DNA of 33,213 nucleotides, taken from assembly GCA_017616975.1 (NCBI GenBank), contig JAFZXC010000015.1, forward strand, positions 1-33,213. The letters are read 5' to 3'. The notes below the pieces were generated by a model, which was not told the origin of the DNA, searched no databases, and saw nothing but the letters and a program-made list of their open reading frames with translations. The position numbers and the translations under genes are program-made. Shown one piece after another: positions 8,419 through 15,926 of this stretch. Positions within the stretch are counted from its first letter, which is position 1. Each line of letters opens with the position of its first letter. This stretch comes from Alphaproteobacteria bacterium. Its GTDB lineage: Bacteria > Pseudomonadota > Alphaproteobacteria > Rs-D84.

Positions 8419-8424
8419 TCGAAC

Positions 8425-8569
8425 AAGCAGGACAGGCAATGTCCTTGAAATAAAAGATTTTGGCGGCACGAGCATCGTTAAACACCAAGAAAACCGCACA
8501 ATATATTTCAAAGACATTGCCTATTATCTGCGGGACACACCTTAAATAAATTTATGAAAGGAGAAACAA
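8425..8569 (+). promoter_or_regulatory. Long structured 5' leader of hup
   Basis: About 145 untranslated bases. AGGCAATGTC (8434-8443) is exactly complementary to GACATTGCCT (8513-8522), so a 10-bp helix could close a loop of about 70 bases. The strong ribosome binding site AAAGGAG lies near the 3' end. I recognise no riboswitch or small RNA family here. Confidence 0.45.
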
Positions 8570-8842
8570 ATGAACAAAGCACAATTGATTGAAGCAATTG
8601 CAAACGAAATCAACGTTACAAAAGCAACAGCTGCTGGTTGCGTTGACGCATTCATCAACACAGTTACAAAAGTTCTGAAGAAGAAAGGCGACGTTCGCTT
8701 GGTTGGCTTCGGCACATTTACAACTGCAAAGCGCAAAGCTACAACAGGCCGCAACCCACAAACTGGTGCTACAATTAAAATTGCAGCTTCTATCCAGCCA
8801 AAGTTCAAACCTGGTAAAGCTTTGAAAGAAGCTTTGAACTAA
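8570..8842 (+). CDS. hup: DNA-binding protein HU
   Basis: 90 residues, the standard length for HU/IHF family proteins, which bend and compact DNA in the nucleoid. The start MNKAQLIEAIA, the core GDVRLVGFGTF, the arm motif GRNPQTG (normally GRNPxTG) and the ending PKFKPGKALKEALN match HU closely. AAAGGAGAAACAA precedes ATG 8570. The gene is monocistronic between its own promoter and a strong terminator. The features fit HU rather than IHF, because the long arm is HU-like and no IHF-specific marks are visible. Confidence 0.96.
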   Translation: MNKAQLIEAIANEINVTKATAAGCVDAFINTVTKVLKKKGDVRLVGFGTFTTAKRKATTGRNPQTGATIKIAASIQPKFKPGKALKEALN

Positions 8843-8865
8843 GTTGATTTGTTCAATTGGTTTAT

Positions 8866-8897
8866 ACAAGGTTCCCCATCGGGAACCTTGTTTTTTA
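8866..8897 (+). terminator. hup terminator
   Basis: 11-bp stem ACAAGGTTCCC (8866-8876), loop CATC, GGGAACCTTGT (8881-8891), followed by a run of T. A strong intrinsic terminator. Confidence 0.93.
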
Positions 8898-8905
8898 TTT
8901 TATGC

Positions 8906-8934
8906 TGGACATGAAAAATAATATATCCTACAAT
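8906..8934 (+). promoter_or_regulatory. Promoter of the EF-hand protein gene
   Basis: TGGACA (8906-8911), a 17-bp spacer, TACAAT (8929-8934), about 32 bases before ATG 8967. Confidence 0.6.
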
Positions 8935-8966
8935 CATGACATCATCAAAATAAAGGAAGGAAAACT

Positions 8967-9350
8967 ATGCCAAAAACAGCAAAAAAAGCACCTGCTAAAA
9001 AAGCAGTTAAAAAAGTTGTTAAACCTGCCGCTGCGGTTAAACCGGCGGTCAAAGAAATCCCATTGCCAGATCCGTATTGTCATTGCACAAAACGCAAAAG
9101 AAATTGCATTTTGACATGCGTATTTACCGGCAGTTTGATTTTGGATATCGTCATTGGTCACCTTTTCTTCTGTGATTGCTGGAAAAAACACAATGCTCCA
9201 CATTTTGAATTTACAAATGGTTGTCTTAATGTTGAATCAATCAAATGTCCAAAAATGTTGGAACAATTGCCGGCTATTGACGTTAACAACGACGGCTGCA
9301 TAACACACGAAGAATTGGATGCTTCAAAAAAGGCTATGCATCGTAAATAA
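8967..9350 (+). CDS. Membrane-anchored EF-hand protein with histone-H1-like N-terminal tail
   Basis: 127 residues in three parts. Residues 1-31 are Lys/Ala/Pro/Val rich (repeats of the type KKAPAKK), like a histone H1 or bacterial nucleoid-protein tail. Residues about 49-68 are hydrophobic (ILTCVFTGSLILDIVIGHLF), flanked by cysteine clusters (CHC, CDC). Near the C-terminus is DVNNDGCITHEE, a canonical 12-residue EF-hand loop with Asp, Asn, Asp and the closing Glu in the expected calcium-ligand positions. AAAGGAAGGAAAACT precedes the start. A single EF-hand suggests calcium sensing or dimer pairing. If the membrane segment is real, the basic tail and the EF-hand lie on opposite sides. Function unknown. 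Confidence 0.75.
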   Translation: MPKTAKKAPAKKAVKKVVKPAAAVKPAVKEIPLPDPYCHCTKRKRNCILTCVFTGSLILDIVIGHLFFCDCWKKHNAPHFEFTNGCLNVESIKCPKMLEQLPAIDVNNDGCITHEELDASKKAMHRK

Positions 9351-9366
9351 GTTCAAACGATAAATT

Positions 9367-9394
9367 AAAAACCGCCCAAACGGGCGGTTTTTTT
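9367..9394. terminator. Bidirectional terminator between the EF-hand gene and xerC
   Basis: A-rich flank, CCGCCC, loop AAAC, GGGCGG, T-rich flank; stem centre at about 9380. It serves both convergent genes. Confidence 0.88.
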
Positions 9395-10316
9395 ATTCAT
9401 CATCTTGTTCCATTGCACGTGGATGTGCATGCATGTATATATTGCTTATTTCCGCCATATTAACCTTGGTATACAATTGGGTTGTGGAAAGAGATGCGTG
9501 TCCCAACAATTCTTGCAGCGAACGCAAATCTGCCCCGCCCGCCAGCAATGCCGTTGCAAACGTATGACGCAATGCATGTGGTGTGACATAATCGGGCAAT
9601 TGTAAATAATTTCGTATGCGTTCTATGACCTTTTCCGCCATACGTGGCGACATTGGCAGTCCACGCACACTGCGAAACAGTTCATCGTTTGACGCATTGC
9701 CGAACGGCCGCACAGACGTATACTTTTCAATCGCATCATATACCGCCGGCAATACAGGAACAATACGTTCTTTATTGCCCTTGCCCACAATGCGCAACAC
9801 ATTTGGACGCCCATTTACATCGCTGTTTTTTAAGCCCAACGCTTCGGATATACGCAGTCCACAACCAAATATCAATGTCACCAGCGCCCAATCACGTGCA
9901 GCAATCCATGGATCATCACCTTCGGTTTCAAGAATCGCATCTTTCATGTGCGAAACATCAATTGGATCAATTGCCTTGGACAGTTTTCGTGGCACCTTGG
10001 GCGAAGAGATAAGTCCAATTGCATCGTTTTTTATATTATGATGTTTCGCAAGATATTTATAAAACCCACGCAACGAAGACAATGCCCGTGCGGTTGACTT
10101 GTGCACCAAACCACGACGTCCCCGATCCGCTAAATACGAACGAAAACAAATGGTGTCGGCGTGTGCCATATCTTGCAAGTCGACATTACCACCATTAAAA
10201 TTTTCCAGAAATTTTATAAATTCACGAATATCTGTTTCATACGCCGTCGCCGTATGATTGGAATAATTCTTGGTTCCAACAAGATATTCGATAAATTCGT
10301 TTATATATTCGTTCAT
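9393..10316 (-). CDS. xerC: Tyrosine recombinase XerC/XerD
   Basis: 307 residues. Site-specific recombinase of the Xer type, which resolves chromosome dimers at dif with its partner. An N-terminal SAM-like core-binding domain (about 1-95) precedes the catalytic domain. Visible catalytic residues are R155 (GCGLRISE), a Lys in GKGNKER (179-184), H247 and R250 (HALRH), H273 (LLGHAS) and Y282 (QLYTKV). The start overlaps the stop of the SIMPL gene by four bases (ATGA type), so it is translationally coupled in the trpS-SIMPL-xerC operon. The choice of XerC over XerD is tentative. Confidence 0.9.
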   Translation of the reverse strand: MNEYINEFIEYLVGTKNYSNHTATAYETDIREFIKFLENFNGGNVDLQDMAHADTICFRSYLADRGRRGLVHKSTARALSSLRGFYKYLAKHHNIKNDAIGLISSPKVPRKLSKAIDPIDVSHMKDAILETEGDDPWIAARDWALVTLIFGCGLRISEALGLKNSDVNGRPNVLRIVGKGNKERIVPVLPAVYDAIEKYTSVRPFGNASNDELFRSVRGLPMSPRMAEKVIERIRNYLQLPDYVTPHALRHTFATALLAGGADLRSLQELLGHASLSTTQLYTKVNMAEISNIYMHAHPRAMEQDDE

Positions 10317-11077
10317 TTTATTTCAAATGTTGCAGATACTGCGACCGACACATCGGTATCTTTGGAAACCAAACTGCCACTGGTGTCCAACGCCCCCGAT
10401 TCTGTGACCGCCCCCAATGCCATCATGCGTGGTGCAACATTTTTATACATAACATTGTTGCCCCCACCTGTTTCATAAGACACCGCCAGCAATTTGCCCG
10501 CACGACGTTTGTCGCCCGCCGCAATTGCATCGGCACGCACACGTGCATTTTCAACAGCAACCGACAAACATTTTTCCATGATTGGTTTTAACACTTCGGC
10601 GCTGGTATACATGCGTAAGTTTTCTGAAAAGACGTTATCAACCCCCGCAAATTCGTTTAACACTTTTTCTATGGTTTCGATATTCTTCGCAGAAATTTCG
10701 ATTGCAATAGTTGTTTCGATTCCCAACGATATTGACTTTTGCAGATCACGATTCCATTCGGTTTTTTCATATGAATTAAATTCTGTGGTCTGCATTTCCA
10801 CATCTTGTGATTTCAAGAAATCGGTAATTTGGGTAACTTGGGCATTTGCCTTTTTCATAGAAACCGCCGCAGATTTATCCAACGTTGTCACACGCAATGT
10901 GATTGCGGTTTTGTCACGTGGTGCCGTTGTTAAACATTCGCCTTGGACTGAAATTGTTCGTAATGTGCGTGGCGTGTCCATCCAGTTTAACAACAACATT
11001 AAAATCGCAGCACAACCAACAATGGACAAAAACCATACGCCCAAAACGGTTAATTTAATTTTTTTCAGTATTTTCAT
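10313..11077 (-). CDS. SIMPL-domain (DUF541) periplasmic protein
   Basis: 254 residues. An N-terminal membrane anchor or uncleaved signal (residues about 8-30, VLGVWFLSIVGCAAILMLLL) is followed by a SIMPL/DUF541 domain: ISVQGECLTTAPRDKTAITLRVTT at the start, a helical middle, and a beta-rich end VSVAVSATFEIK. Family members are oxidative-stress or envelope proteins of uncertain role. AAGGAGAGAGAGT lies just before ATG 11077. It sits 21 bases after trpS and overlaps xerC by 4 bases, so the three genes are probably one transcript. Confidence 0.82.
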   Translation of the reverse strand: MKILKKIKLTVLGVWFLSIVGCAAILMLLLNWMDTPRTLRTISVQGECLTTAPRDKTAITLRVTTLDKSAAVSMKKANAQVTQITDFLKSQDVEMQTTEFNSYEKTEWNRDLQKSISLGIETTIAIEISAKNIETIEKVLNEFAGVDNVFSENLRMYTSAEVLKPIMEKCLSVAVENARVRADAIAAGDKRRAGKLLAVSYETGGGNNVMYKNVAPRMMALGAVTESGALDTSGSLVSKDTDVSVAVSATFEIK

Positions 11078-11098
11078 ACTCTCTCTCCTTGTTAAAAA

Positions 11099-12094
11099 TT
11101 ATTCGCCCAACATTGCACGACGAACACGGGCAAAAGTCTTTTCCGCAACAGCACGTGCTTTTGCCGCACCATCTGCCAAAATCGCATCGATTTCGCCACG
11201 ATTTGCCATTAAACGTTCGTATTCCTGGCGAGCATCTGCTAATACCGAATTGATTTTTTCAAACAGAATTGTTTTTGCCGTTCCATATCCCATACCGCCG
11301 GCGACAAACATCTGGCGGAATTTTTCGGTTTCTTCTGCACTGGCGAAATGACGATACAGCAAGAATATCGTTGATTCATCTGGGTCTTTTGATTCTTCGG
11401 GTGTTTTGCTGTCCGTAATTATGCGCATAATCTTTTTCTTTAATTCACCTTCGGGCGCAAAAAGCGGTATCGTATTGTCGTACGATTTGCTCATTTTTCG
11501 GCCATCCAGACCCGGTATCGTTCCCGCAGTTTCGCTTATAACCGGTTCTGGCAACTTGAACGTTTCGCCATAGATATGGTTAAAATAACCGGCGATATCA
11601 CGTGCAAATTCAACGTGCTGTTTTTGATCGGCACCAACCGGAACAATATCGGAATTATACAACAAAATATCCGCCGCCATAAGAATTGGATACGTGTACA
11701 GCCCCATATTTACCCCGGCATCGACATCTTCGCCAATGGCGGTATTTTTTTCCACCATCGCCTTGTACGAATGGGCACGATTCATCAGCCCCTTTGGCGT
11801 GACATTACAAAGCATTGTCGCCAATTGATATACTTGGACAATATCAGATTGACGGAACAAAATCGCATTTTCCAGATCCAGCCCCATTGCAATCAACATT
11901 GCCGCAATTTCATACGTGTGTTCGGCAATTTCGTGTGGGTCGTGCATTGTGTTTAATGCGTGCAAATCCGCAATAAACATGAACGTGCGATTGTTCATCG
12001 ACATATCAACCAACGGCTTTAATGCGCCGACATAATTGCCCAAATGCGGCGTTCCGGTTGGCTTGATACCCGTTAAAACTATTTTTTCAGACAT
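11099..12094 (-). CDS. trpS: Tryptophanyl-tRNA synthetase
   Basis: 331 residues, the usual length. A class I synthetase that charges tRNA-Trp. The N-terminus has the Rossmann entry VLTGIKPTGTPHLGNYVGAL with the HIGH-equivalent PHLGN. The signature KMSKS is present at about residues 199-203 in DGRKMSKSYDN. Other recognised stretches are RQSDIVQVYQL, LMAADILLY and VPVGADQKQHVE. AAAGGA lies upstream of ATG 12094. First gene of an operon with the SIMPL-domain gene and xerC. The 265 bases upstream, to the divergent gene at 12360, show no gene; I could not identify a convincing minus-strand promoter there. Confidence 0.96.
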   Translation of the reverse strand: MSEKIVLTGIKPTGTPHLGNYVGALKPLVDMSMNNRTFMFIADLHALNTMHDPHEIAEHTYEIAAMLIAMGLDLENAILFRQSDIVQVYQLATMLCNVTPKGLMNRAHSYKAMVEKNTAIGEDVDAGVNMGLYTYPILMAADILLYNSDIVPVGADQKQHVEFARDIAGYFNHIYGETFKLPEPVISETAGTIPGLDGRKMSKSYDNTIPLFAPEGELKKKIMRIITDSKTPEESKDPDESTIFLLYRHFASAEETEKFRQMFVAGGMGYGTAKTILFEKINSVLADARQEYERLMANRGEIDAILADGAAKARAVAEKTFARVRRAMLGE

Positions 12095-12296
12095 AATAAA
12101 AATCCTTTTGTGTTTATAATTTTACTTGAAATATGGTTAAAAATAAAGCCAAAAAAGTGGCAATAAAAGTCTATTCAGGCGGCAATGCGCCAGCATTTTG
12201 AAACACAAAAGATTAAACATTTATTAATCATAACAGTATGAATATAGCACTATTTTATACACATTGCAATAAAAAATGCCCCGATCTACAAAATTC

Positions 12297-12324
12297 TTGA
12301 CAAATTGATTATTTTGGCTATATT
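12297..12324 (+). promoter_or_regulatory. Promoter of the Trp-rich membrane protein gene
   Basis: TTGACA (12297-12302), a 16-bp spacer, TATATT (12319-12324), about 35 bases before ATG 12360. Confidence 0.6.
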
Positions 12325-12359
12325 TATATCAAAATAAACTTAACCTAAAGGGGTTTGGC

Positions 12360-13190
12360 ATGTTCAAAAAGATTAAAATGATGATGGCTGCACGTAATGT
12401 CAAAGGGAAAAAACAATCTGGCAAGCGTCGCAACACCCAGAAAAAGCGTACATCAATTTGGATGCGCATTTGGAATGCAATATGTTGGGTTTTCAAGAAA
12501 ATCGCACAATGTGTCCGTTGGGCATGGCGTAAAATTTGCCAATTTGCACGCTGGATTTGGAAAAAAATCTGTGAAATCAATTTGATTGGCTTGTTAAACA
12601 TCGCATTATTGGTTGCAATTTTCGTATTGTGCACCATGTTGATTTTCGATGTTTTGGGTTCTCGTAAAAAGTCGGTTGTAATTGTTGCAGCCCCCGTCCC
12701 AGCAAGTGCTGTTAATACAATCAAACAAAACGCATCTGTTGTTGCCGAACCAACGACTAAAACCGTTCGCACATCCACACGCAGCGTTCGTCAACGCACA
12801 AATACATTACCAATTTTGCGTGATAACAAATCAAACAAAATGACCGCAGAACCAATTCGTACAACAAACGAAAAGCCGAATCCGGTTTTGGTCAAACAAA
12901 CAATCAAAATCGCAGAAACGATGCATGGCGACATTGTTATTGAAAGTCGTGGCGACGCAAAAATCTTGCACAACGGCACAGAAATCAATGGAAACTTGTA
13001 CCTGCAAAACATGCGCAAATATGTATTGCCATGCGACATCAAAATAACTGGGAATATGTTTATTCGCGATGTTAATATGTTGCAATTCTGTGGCGATTTT
13101 GAAATAAATGGTAATATCTATGTTTCTCCACGTTCGTCGTTTGGTCCAATTCCATCAACGGCGCACCTGGGCGGACAAGTAATTTTATAA
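12360..13190 (+). CDS. Membrane protein with Trp-rich amphipathic segment and beta-repeat tail
   Basis: 276 residues. Residues 1-30 are very basic. Residues about 33-71 are a Trp/Lys repeat with aromatic and basic residues alternating about every seven positions (WMRIWNAICW, WAWRKICQFA, WIWKKIC), which would form a membrane-surface amphipathic helix. A clear transmembrane helix follows (about 75-98, LLNIALLVAIFVLCTMLIF). The linker is Thr/Arg/Asn rich. The last 90 residues hold short repeats of the form GDIVIES, GNLYLQN, GNMFIRD, GNIYVSP, suggesting a small beta-solenoid of bactofilin style. AAAGGGG lies 7 bases before the start. Possibly an envelope scaffold; not a recognised family. Confidence 0.75.
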   Translation: MFKKIKMMMAARNVKGKKQSGKRRNTQKKRTSIWMRIWNAICWVFKKIAQCVRWAWRKICQFARWIWKKICEINLIGLLNIALLVAIFVLCTMLIFDVLGSRKKSVVIVAAPVPASAVNTIKQNASVVAEPTTKTVRTSTRSVRQRTNTLPILRDNKSNKMTAEPIRTTNEKPNPVLVKQTIKIAETMHGDIVIESRGDAKILHNGTEINGNLYLQNMRKYVLPCDIKITGNMFIRDVNMLQFCGDFEINGNIYVSPRSSFGPIPSTAHLGGQVIL

Positions 13191-13204
13191 TAAATGGTGA
13201 AAAA

Positions 13205-13606
13205 ATGAGAAATAATAAATACAAAGTCACATTGGATACATGGGGAACAGATCCAAACAAAGGCAAAATCGCAAGTGATTCTTCGTTGACAGAAAAAGAA
13301 GCGAAAGAATACAAAAAAGAACTTCTTGCGGCATTAAAACACGCACCCAAAACATCATGTTTGTTGTGCTTGGAAGCTGCATTTTCGAAAACAGATTCAA
13401 CGATTGTTTCTTTCAATCGTACCGAAACAAACAGTACTATTGATAAAACGCACTCTAACAATCTGGAACTGCATTTGGCGACACGTCTGCACTGTACAGA
13501 CACAGAACGCAAATGTCTGCGCAATATCAAAGAAGGCAAATGTCCAGATGTGTTTGTTGCGGAATTGATTGGTAAAAAATTCTTTGCGAAAGAAAAACAA
13601 AAATAA
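13205..13606 (+). CDS. Small soluble protein of unknown function
   Basis: 133 residues, with no signal peptide or membrane segment. It is charged and contains cysteines at about residues 52, 55, 97, 104 and 113 (CLLCLE, HCTDTERKC, GKCPD), which might bind metal. It begins 14 bases after the previous gene with GGTGAAAAA before its ATG, so it is likely cotranscribed with it. The strong terminator at 13622 ends the unit. Not recognised. Confidence 0.7.
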   Translation: MRNNKYKVTLDTWGTDPNKGKIASDSSLTEKEAKEYKKELLAALKHAPKTSCLLCLEAAFSKTDSTIVSFNRTETNSTIDKTHSNNLELHLATRLHCTDTERKCLRNIKEGKCPDVFVAELIGKKFFAKEKQK

Positions 13607-13621
13607 ACTCCCTTGAAAAAA

Positions 13622-13648
13622 ACGACCAACATTTTGGTCGTTTTTTTA
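13622..13648 (+). terminator. Terminator of the 12360-13606 unit
   Basis: Stem ACGACCAA (13622-13629), loop CATT, TTGGTCGT (13634-13641), followed by a T run. Confidence 0.9.
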
Positions 13649-13651
13649 ATC

Positions 13652-13680
13652 GTGCAAATCGGTATAATTTGTGGTATAAT
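13652..13680 (+). promoter_or_regulatory. Promoter of the 69-residue membrane protein gene
   Basis: A perfect TATAAT at 13675-13680, with a weak -35 (GTGCAA, 13652-13657) 17 bp upstream. A second TATAAT lies at 13663-13668. The start codon is 28 bases past the proximal -10 box. Confidence 0.55.
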
Positions 13681-13707
13681 AGATTTATCCAAACGAAAGG
13701 AACAAAC

Positions 13708-13917
13708 ATGAAAACATTAAAAAAAATGATAGACGTCATGGCTAAAAACTTTGGCATCACATTGGTGTTGATTTTGGCTTTGATTTTCTTTGTATGGTCT
13801 TGCGAAGGACACCTGTTGTCCGGTTTGATTACCGCATTTGCCGCATTGATTGTTTACATATCGGCATCTATGCTGTATCACGAATTCAACAAATCATCAA
13901 AGTCTAAAAAGAAATAA
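13708..13917 (+). CDS. Small two-TM membrane protein
   Basis: 69 residues. Two adjacent hydrophobic helices (FGITLVLILALIFFVW and LLSGLITAFAALIVYISASM) are separated by a short CEGH turn, with a basic C-terminus (KSSKSKKK). The frame is open upstream to 13669, but ATG 13708 has GAAAGGAACAAAC before it and lies downstream of both TATAAT boxes, so it is the likely start. Function unknown. It converges on secG and shares its terminator. Confidence 0.75.
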   Translation: MKTLKKMIDVMAKNFGITLVLILALIFFVWSCEGHLLSGLITAFAALIVYISASMLYHEFNKSSKSKKK

Positions 13918-13920
13918 AAA

Positions 13921-13947
13921 CACCGCCCAAATGGGCGGCGTTTTTTT
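13921..13947. terminator. Bidirectional terminator between the small membrane gene and secG
   Basis: CCGCCC, loop AAAT, GGGCGG (about 13923-13938), with T run on one side and A-rich sequence on the other. Confidence 0.88.
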
Positions 13948-13958
13948 ATTACATCAAA

Positions 13959-14297
13959 TTATTTACTTGGTGTGTCTGTTGTCGCCGGCACAGTTTCAGC
14001 CGGTGCATTTGCGTTTTCTTGGACAACGATTTCATTACGCAATTCACTTTGTTGTTTTGACGTATTCATATTAGACGAAACCAATGCCAATGCCGCACAC
14101 AATACAAAGAATATGACCGCCAACCATGCCGTCAGGCGTGTTAAAAAATTACCCGCCGATGCCCCGGTCAACATGCCACCCAACATTGACGATGCAGACG
14201 AACCAGAAATGCCACTGCCTTCGGATTTCTGCAATAAAATAAGCCCCGTCATAAATACGGAAACGATTATCAACAATACCAATAAAATTGAAAACAT
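13959..14297 (-). CDS. secG: Preprotein translocase subunit SecG
   Basis: 112 residues. The accessory subunit of the SecYEG inner-membrane channel. Two transmembrane helices, at about 1-20 and 50-75, surround the family motif LLQKSEGSGISG and a Gly/Ser/Ala-rich loop. The C-terminal tail is polar and probably disordered (rich in Asn, Ala, Pro, Thr). ATG 14297 is preceded by AAGGGAT and preferred over the upstream ATG at 14354, which would lie inside the end of rnc. Last gene of the lepB-rnc-secG operon. Confidence 0.9.
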   Translation of the reverse strand: MFSILLVLLIIVSVFMTGLILLQKSEGSGISGSSASSMLGGMLTGASAGNFLTRLTAWLAVIFFVLCAALALVSSNMNTSKQQSELRNEIVVQENANAPAETVPATTDTPSK

Positions 14298-14343
14298 ATT
14301 TTTATCCCTTGTTTCTTGTGCTTTGATTCTAGACAGCCACAGA

Positions 14344-14976
14344 TTAAATTGCAAGTTTTTTCAACAATTCTTCGGCTGCACATATTGACGCAATCTTTTT
14401 CGATGTGCCCGACCCTGTTGCAGATTGCCCCAATGCCGTCACCCGAACATTAAACGTTGGGTTATGCGCCGCACCCGTTGATTCCAGATATTCGTACACC
14501 GGTAATTCACCACCTGTTTCATGTTGGACCAGTTCCTGTAATGTGGTTTTGGCATCCTTGGGCGCCACAGCGTCTTGCAACGCTAAATCGTGCCAAATAT
14601 CACAAATAACCGACCGAGCCGCATCAAACCCGCCATCAATAAATATCGCCCCCAACACAGCCTCAACCGCCTTGGCCAATATATGATTAACACGCCCTGC
14701 GGTCATATGTCCATGGTGCACACGGTGTGCAAAATCCATTTCGTTTGCAACACGTGCCAGTGTTTCAGTCGAAACAAGCATGGCATGACGCCGTGCTAAT
14801 TCGCCTTCGGCTTCATTTGGGAACATTTCATACAACATTTCTGCGACGGTCAACCCCAACACACGATCGCCAACAAATTCCAACCGTTCGTTGTTATGTG
14901 TGGCGTTTGCCCCGCTTTGTGTCAAAGCCGTATCTAACAAAGATTTATCTTTGAATTCGTATTTCAATTCAATCAT
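14344..14976 (-). CDS. rnc: Ribonuclease III, one catalytic carboxylate replaced by Lys
   Basis: 210 residues. Double-stranded RNA endonuclease for rRNA and mRNA processing. The nuclease domain carries the signature NERLEFVGDRVLGL with E33 and D37. The second catalytic region reads ILAKAVEAVLGAIFIDGG: E105 aligns with E. coli E117, but the position of D114 is K102. The C-terminal dsRNA-binding domain spans about 140-210 (TTLQELVQH ... SKKIASICAAEELLKKL). The start lies one base after the stop of lepB, so they are cotranscribed and probably coupled. Operon order is lepB-rnc-secG. Normal length and an intact second domain argue for a functional protein. Confidence 0.93.
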   Translation of the reverse strand: MIELKYEFKDKSLLDTALTQSGANATHNNERLEFVGDRVLGLTVAEMLYEMFPNEAEGELARRHAMLVSTETLARVANEMDFAHRVHHGHMTAGRVNHILAKAVEAVLGAIFIDGGFDAARSVICDIWHDLALQDAVAPKDAKTTLQELVQHETGGELPVYEYLESTGAAHNPTFNVRVTALGQSATGSGTSKKIASICAAEELLKKLAI

Positions 14977-14977
14977 T

Positions 14978-15850
14978 TTAGTTTATCCCCATACCAAATC
15001 GACCCCAGCGCATTTTGTTGCCCCAAGACCATATCGCCAACATTGGTGCATAATAGTTATGCGAATACCACACAAACCATACACGCCCCAGCACATTATC
15101 ACGTGGAACAAATCCAACGTGCGCACGGGAATCGGCACTGTTATCACGATTGTCCCCCATAAAGAAGAAATGTTTTTCTGGAACCGTATATAATTCCGTA
15201 TTATCCAACGGCGCATCATCAGCGGCTTCGATAATACTGTGCTTGACACCATTAGGCAATGTTTCGTCATATTCGGTCATTTTAAATACACCACACGCAC
15301 CCGCATATTCACGACAAAAACGATCGCTTTTGTATTCAATAGTGTAATTAAACGTTGCCGGTTCATTGTTTACCCAAATTTTATCCCCTTTGATTGACAT
15401 ATCTTCCTGGTAAAACCCGACGCTGCGTAATGATTTTGGCAACATTGCGACAATATACGGGCGGGGATTTTCACGTTTAACCATTTCACCGTTTATATAC
15501 AAACGACCTTTGACCATTTGAACTGTGTCGCCCGGCTTGCCAATTAAACGTTTGACGTAATCTTGGCCTTCGTTCACAGGATTACGAAACACAACAACAT
15601 CACCAACATCTGGCTCGTGCGAAAAAAAGCGTCCGTTCCATAATTTCCAAGACCCAAATGGGAAAGAATAACGTGAATAGCCATATGCCCACTTTTCTAC
15701 AAAAATGTGATCACCGACATGTAATGTTGGAATCATTGATCCCGATGGTATATTAAATGGCTCCAGTAATAAACTGCGAAATACAATTGCAATCAATGCG
15801 CCATAAAAAATAGTATTAAACCATTCACGTGTCTTGTTTTTTGCCGGCAT
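14978..15850 (-). CDS. lepB: Signal peptidase I
   Basis: 290 residues. Removes signal peptides from exported proteins at the inner membrane. An N-terminal anchor (about 11-30) leads to the serine motif FNIPSGSMIPTL with catalytic S38. The general base lies in DYVKRLIGKPGD (K100). The family motif GDNRDNSADSR is present near the C-terminus. ATG 15850 has AAGGGAG at good spacing and is preferred over the open upstream ATG at 15910. First gene of lepB-rnc-secG. Its client proteins in this window include the cysteine-rich protein and the barrels. Confidence 0.95.
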   Translation of the reverse strand: MPAKNKTREWFNTIFYGALIAIVFRSLLLEPFNIPSGSMIPTLHVGDHIFVEKWAYGYSRYSFPFGSWKLWNGRFFSHEPDVGDVVVFRNPVNEGQDYVKRLIGKPGDTVQMVKGRLYINGEMVKRENPRPYIVAMLPKSLRSVGFYQEDMSIKGDKIWVNNEPATFNYTIEYKSDRFCREYAGACGVFKMTEYDETLPNGVKHSIIEAADDAPLDNTELYTVPEKHFFFMGDNRDNSADSRAHVGFVPRDNVLGRVWFVWYSHNYYAPMLAIWSWGNKMRWGRFGMGIN

Positions 15851-15881
15851 TATGGGGGCTCCCTTGGTTTTCTTTGTGGGT

Positions 15882-15910
15882 ATTTTATAACTTGAATTGT
15901 AGATACGCAA
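15882..15910 (-). promoter_or_regulatory. lepB operon promoter
   Basis: Minus strand: TTGCGT (15910-15905), a 17-bp spacer, TAAAAT (15887-15882). Its -35 box lies inside the spacer of the divergent comM promoter. Confidence 0.65.
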
Positions 15911-15920
15911 GTTTTAATAT
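15892..15920 (+). promoter_or_regulatory. comM promoter, predicted leaderless
   Basis: TTGAAT (15892-15897), a 17-bp spacer, TAATAT (15915-15920). The start codon begins 7 bases past the -10 box, where transcription normally starts, and there is no ribosome binding site. Confidence 0.6.
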
Positions 15921-15926
15921 GCGGTT

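Noticed and set aside
8425-8569. 4.5S/SRP RNA or a known riboswitch in the hup leader
   Set aside because: The conserved SRP apical loop motif is absent and no riboswitch core could be recognised; kept only as a structured leader.
10494-11351. 285-residue plus-strand reading frame
   Set aside because: It is antisense to the SIMPL-domain and trpS genes, which are strongly supported by motifs.
12095-12296. Attenuator or T-box leader upstream of trpS
   Set aside because: The region has a short GGCG/CGCC hairpin but no T-box sequence or Trp-codon leader peptide that I can see.
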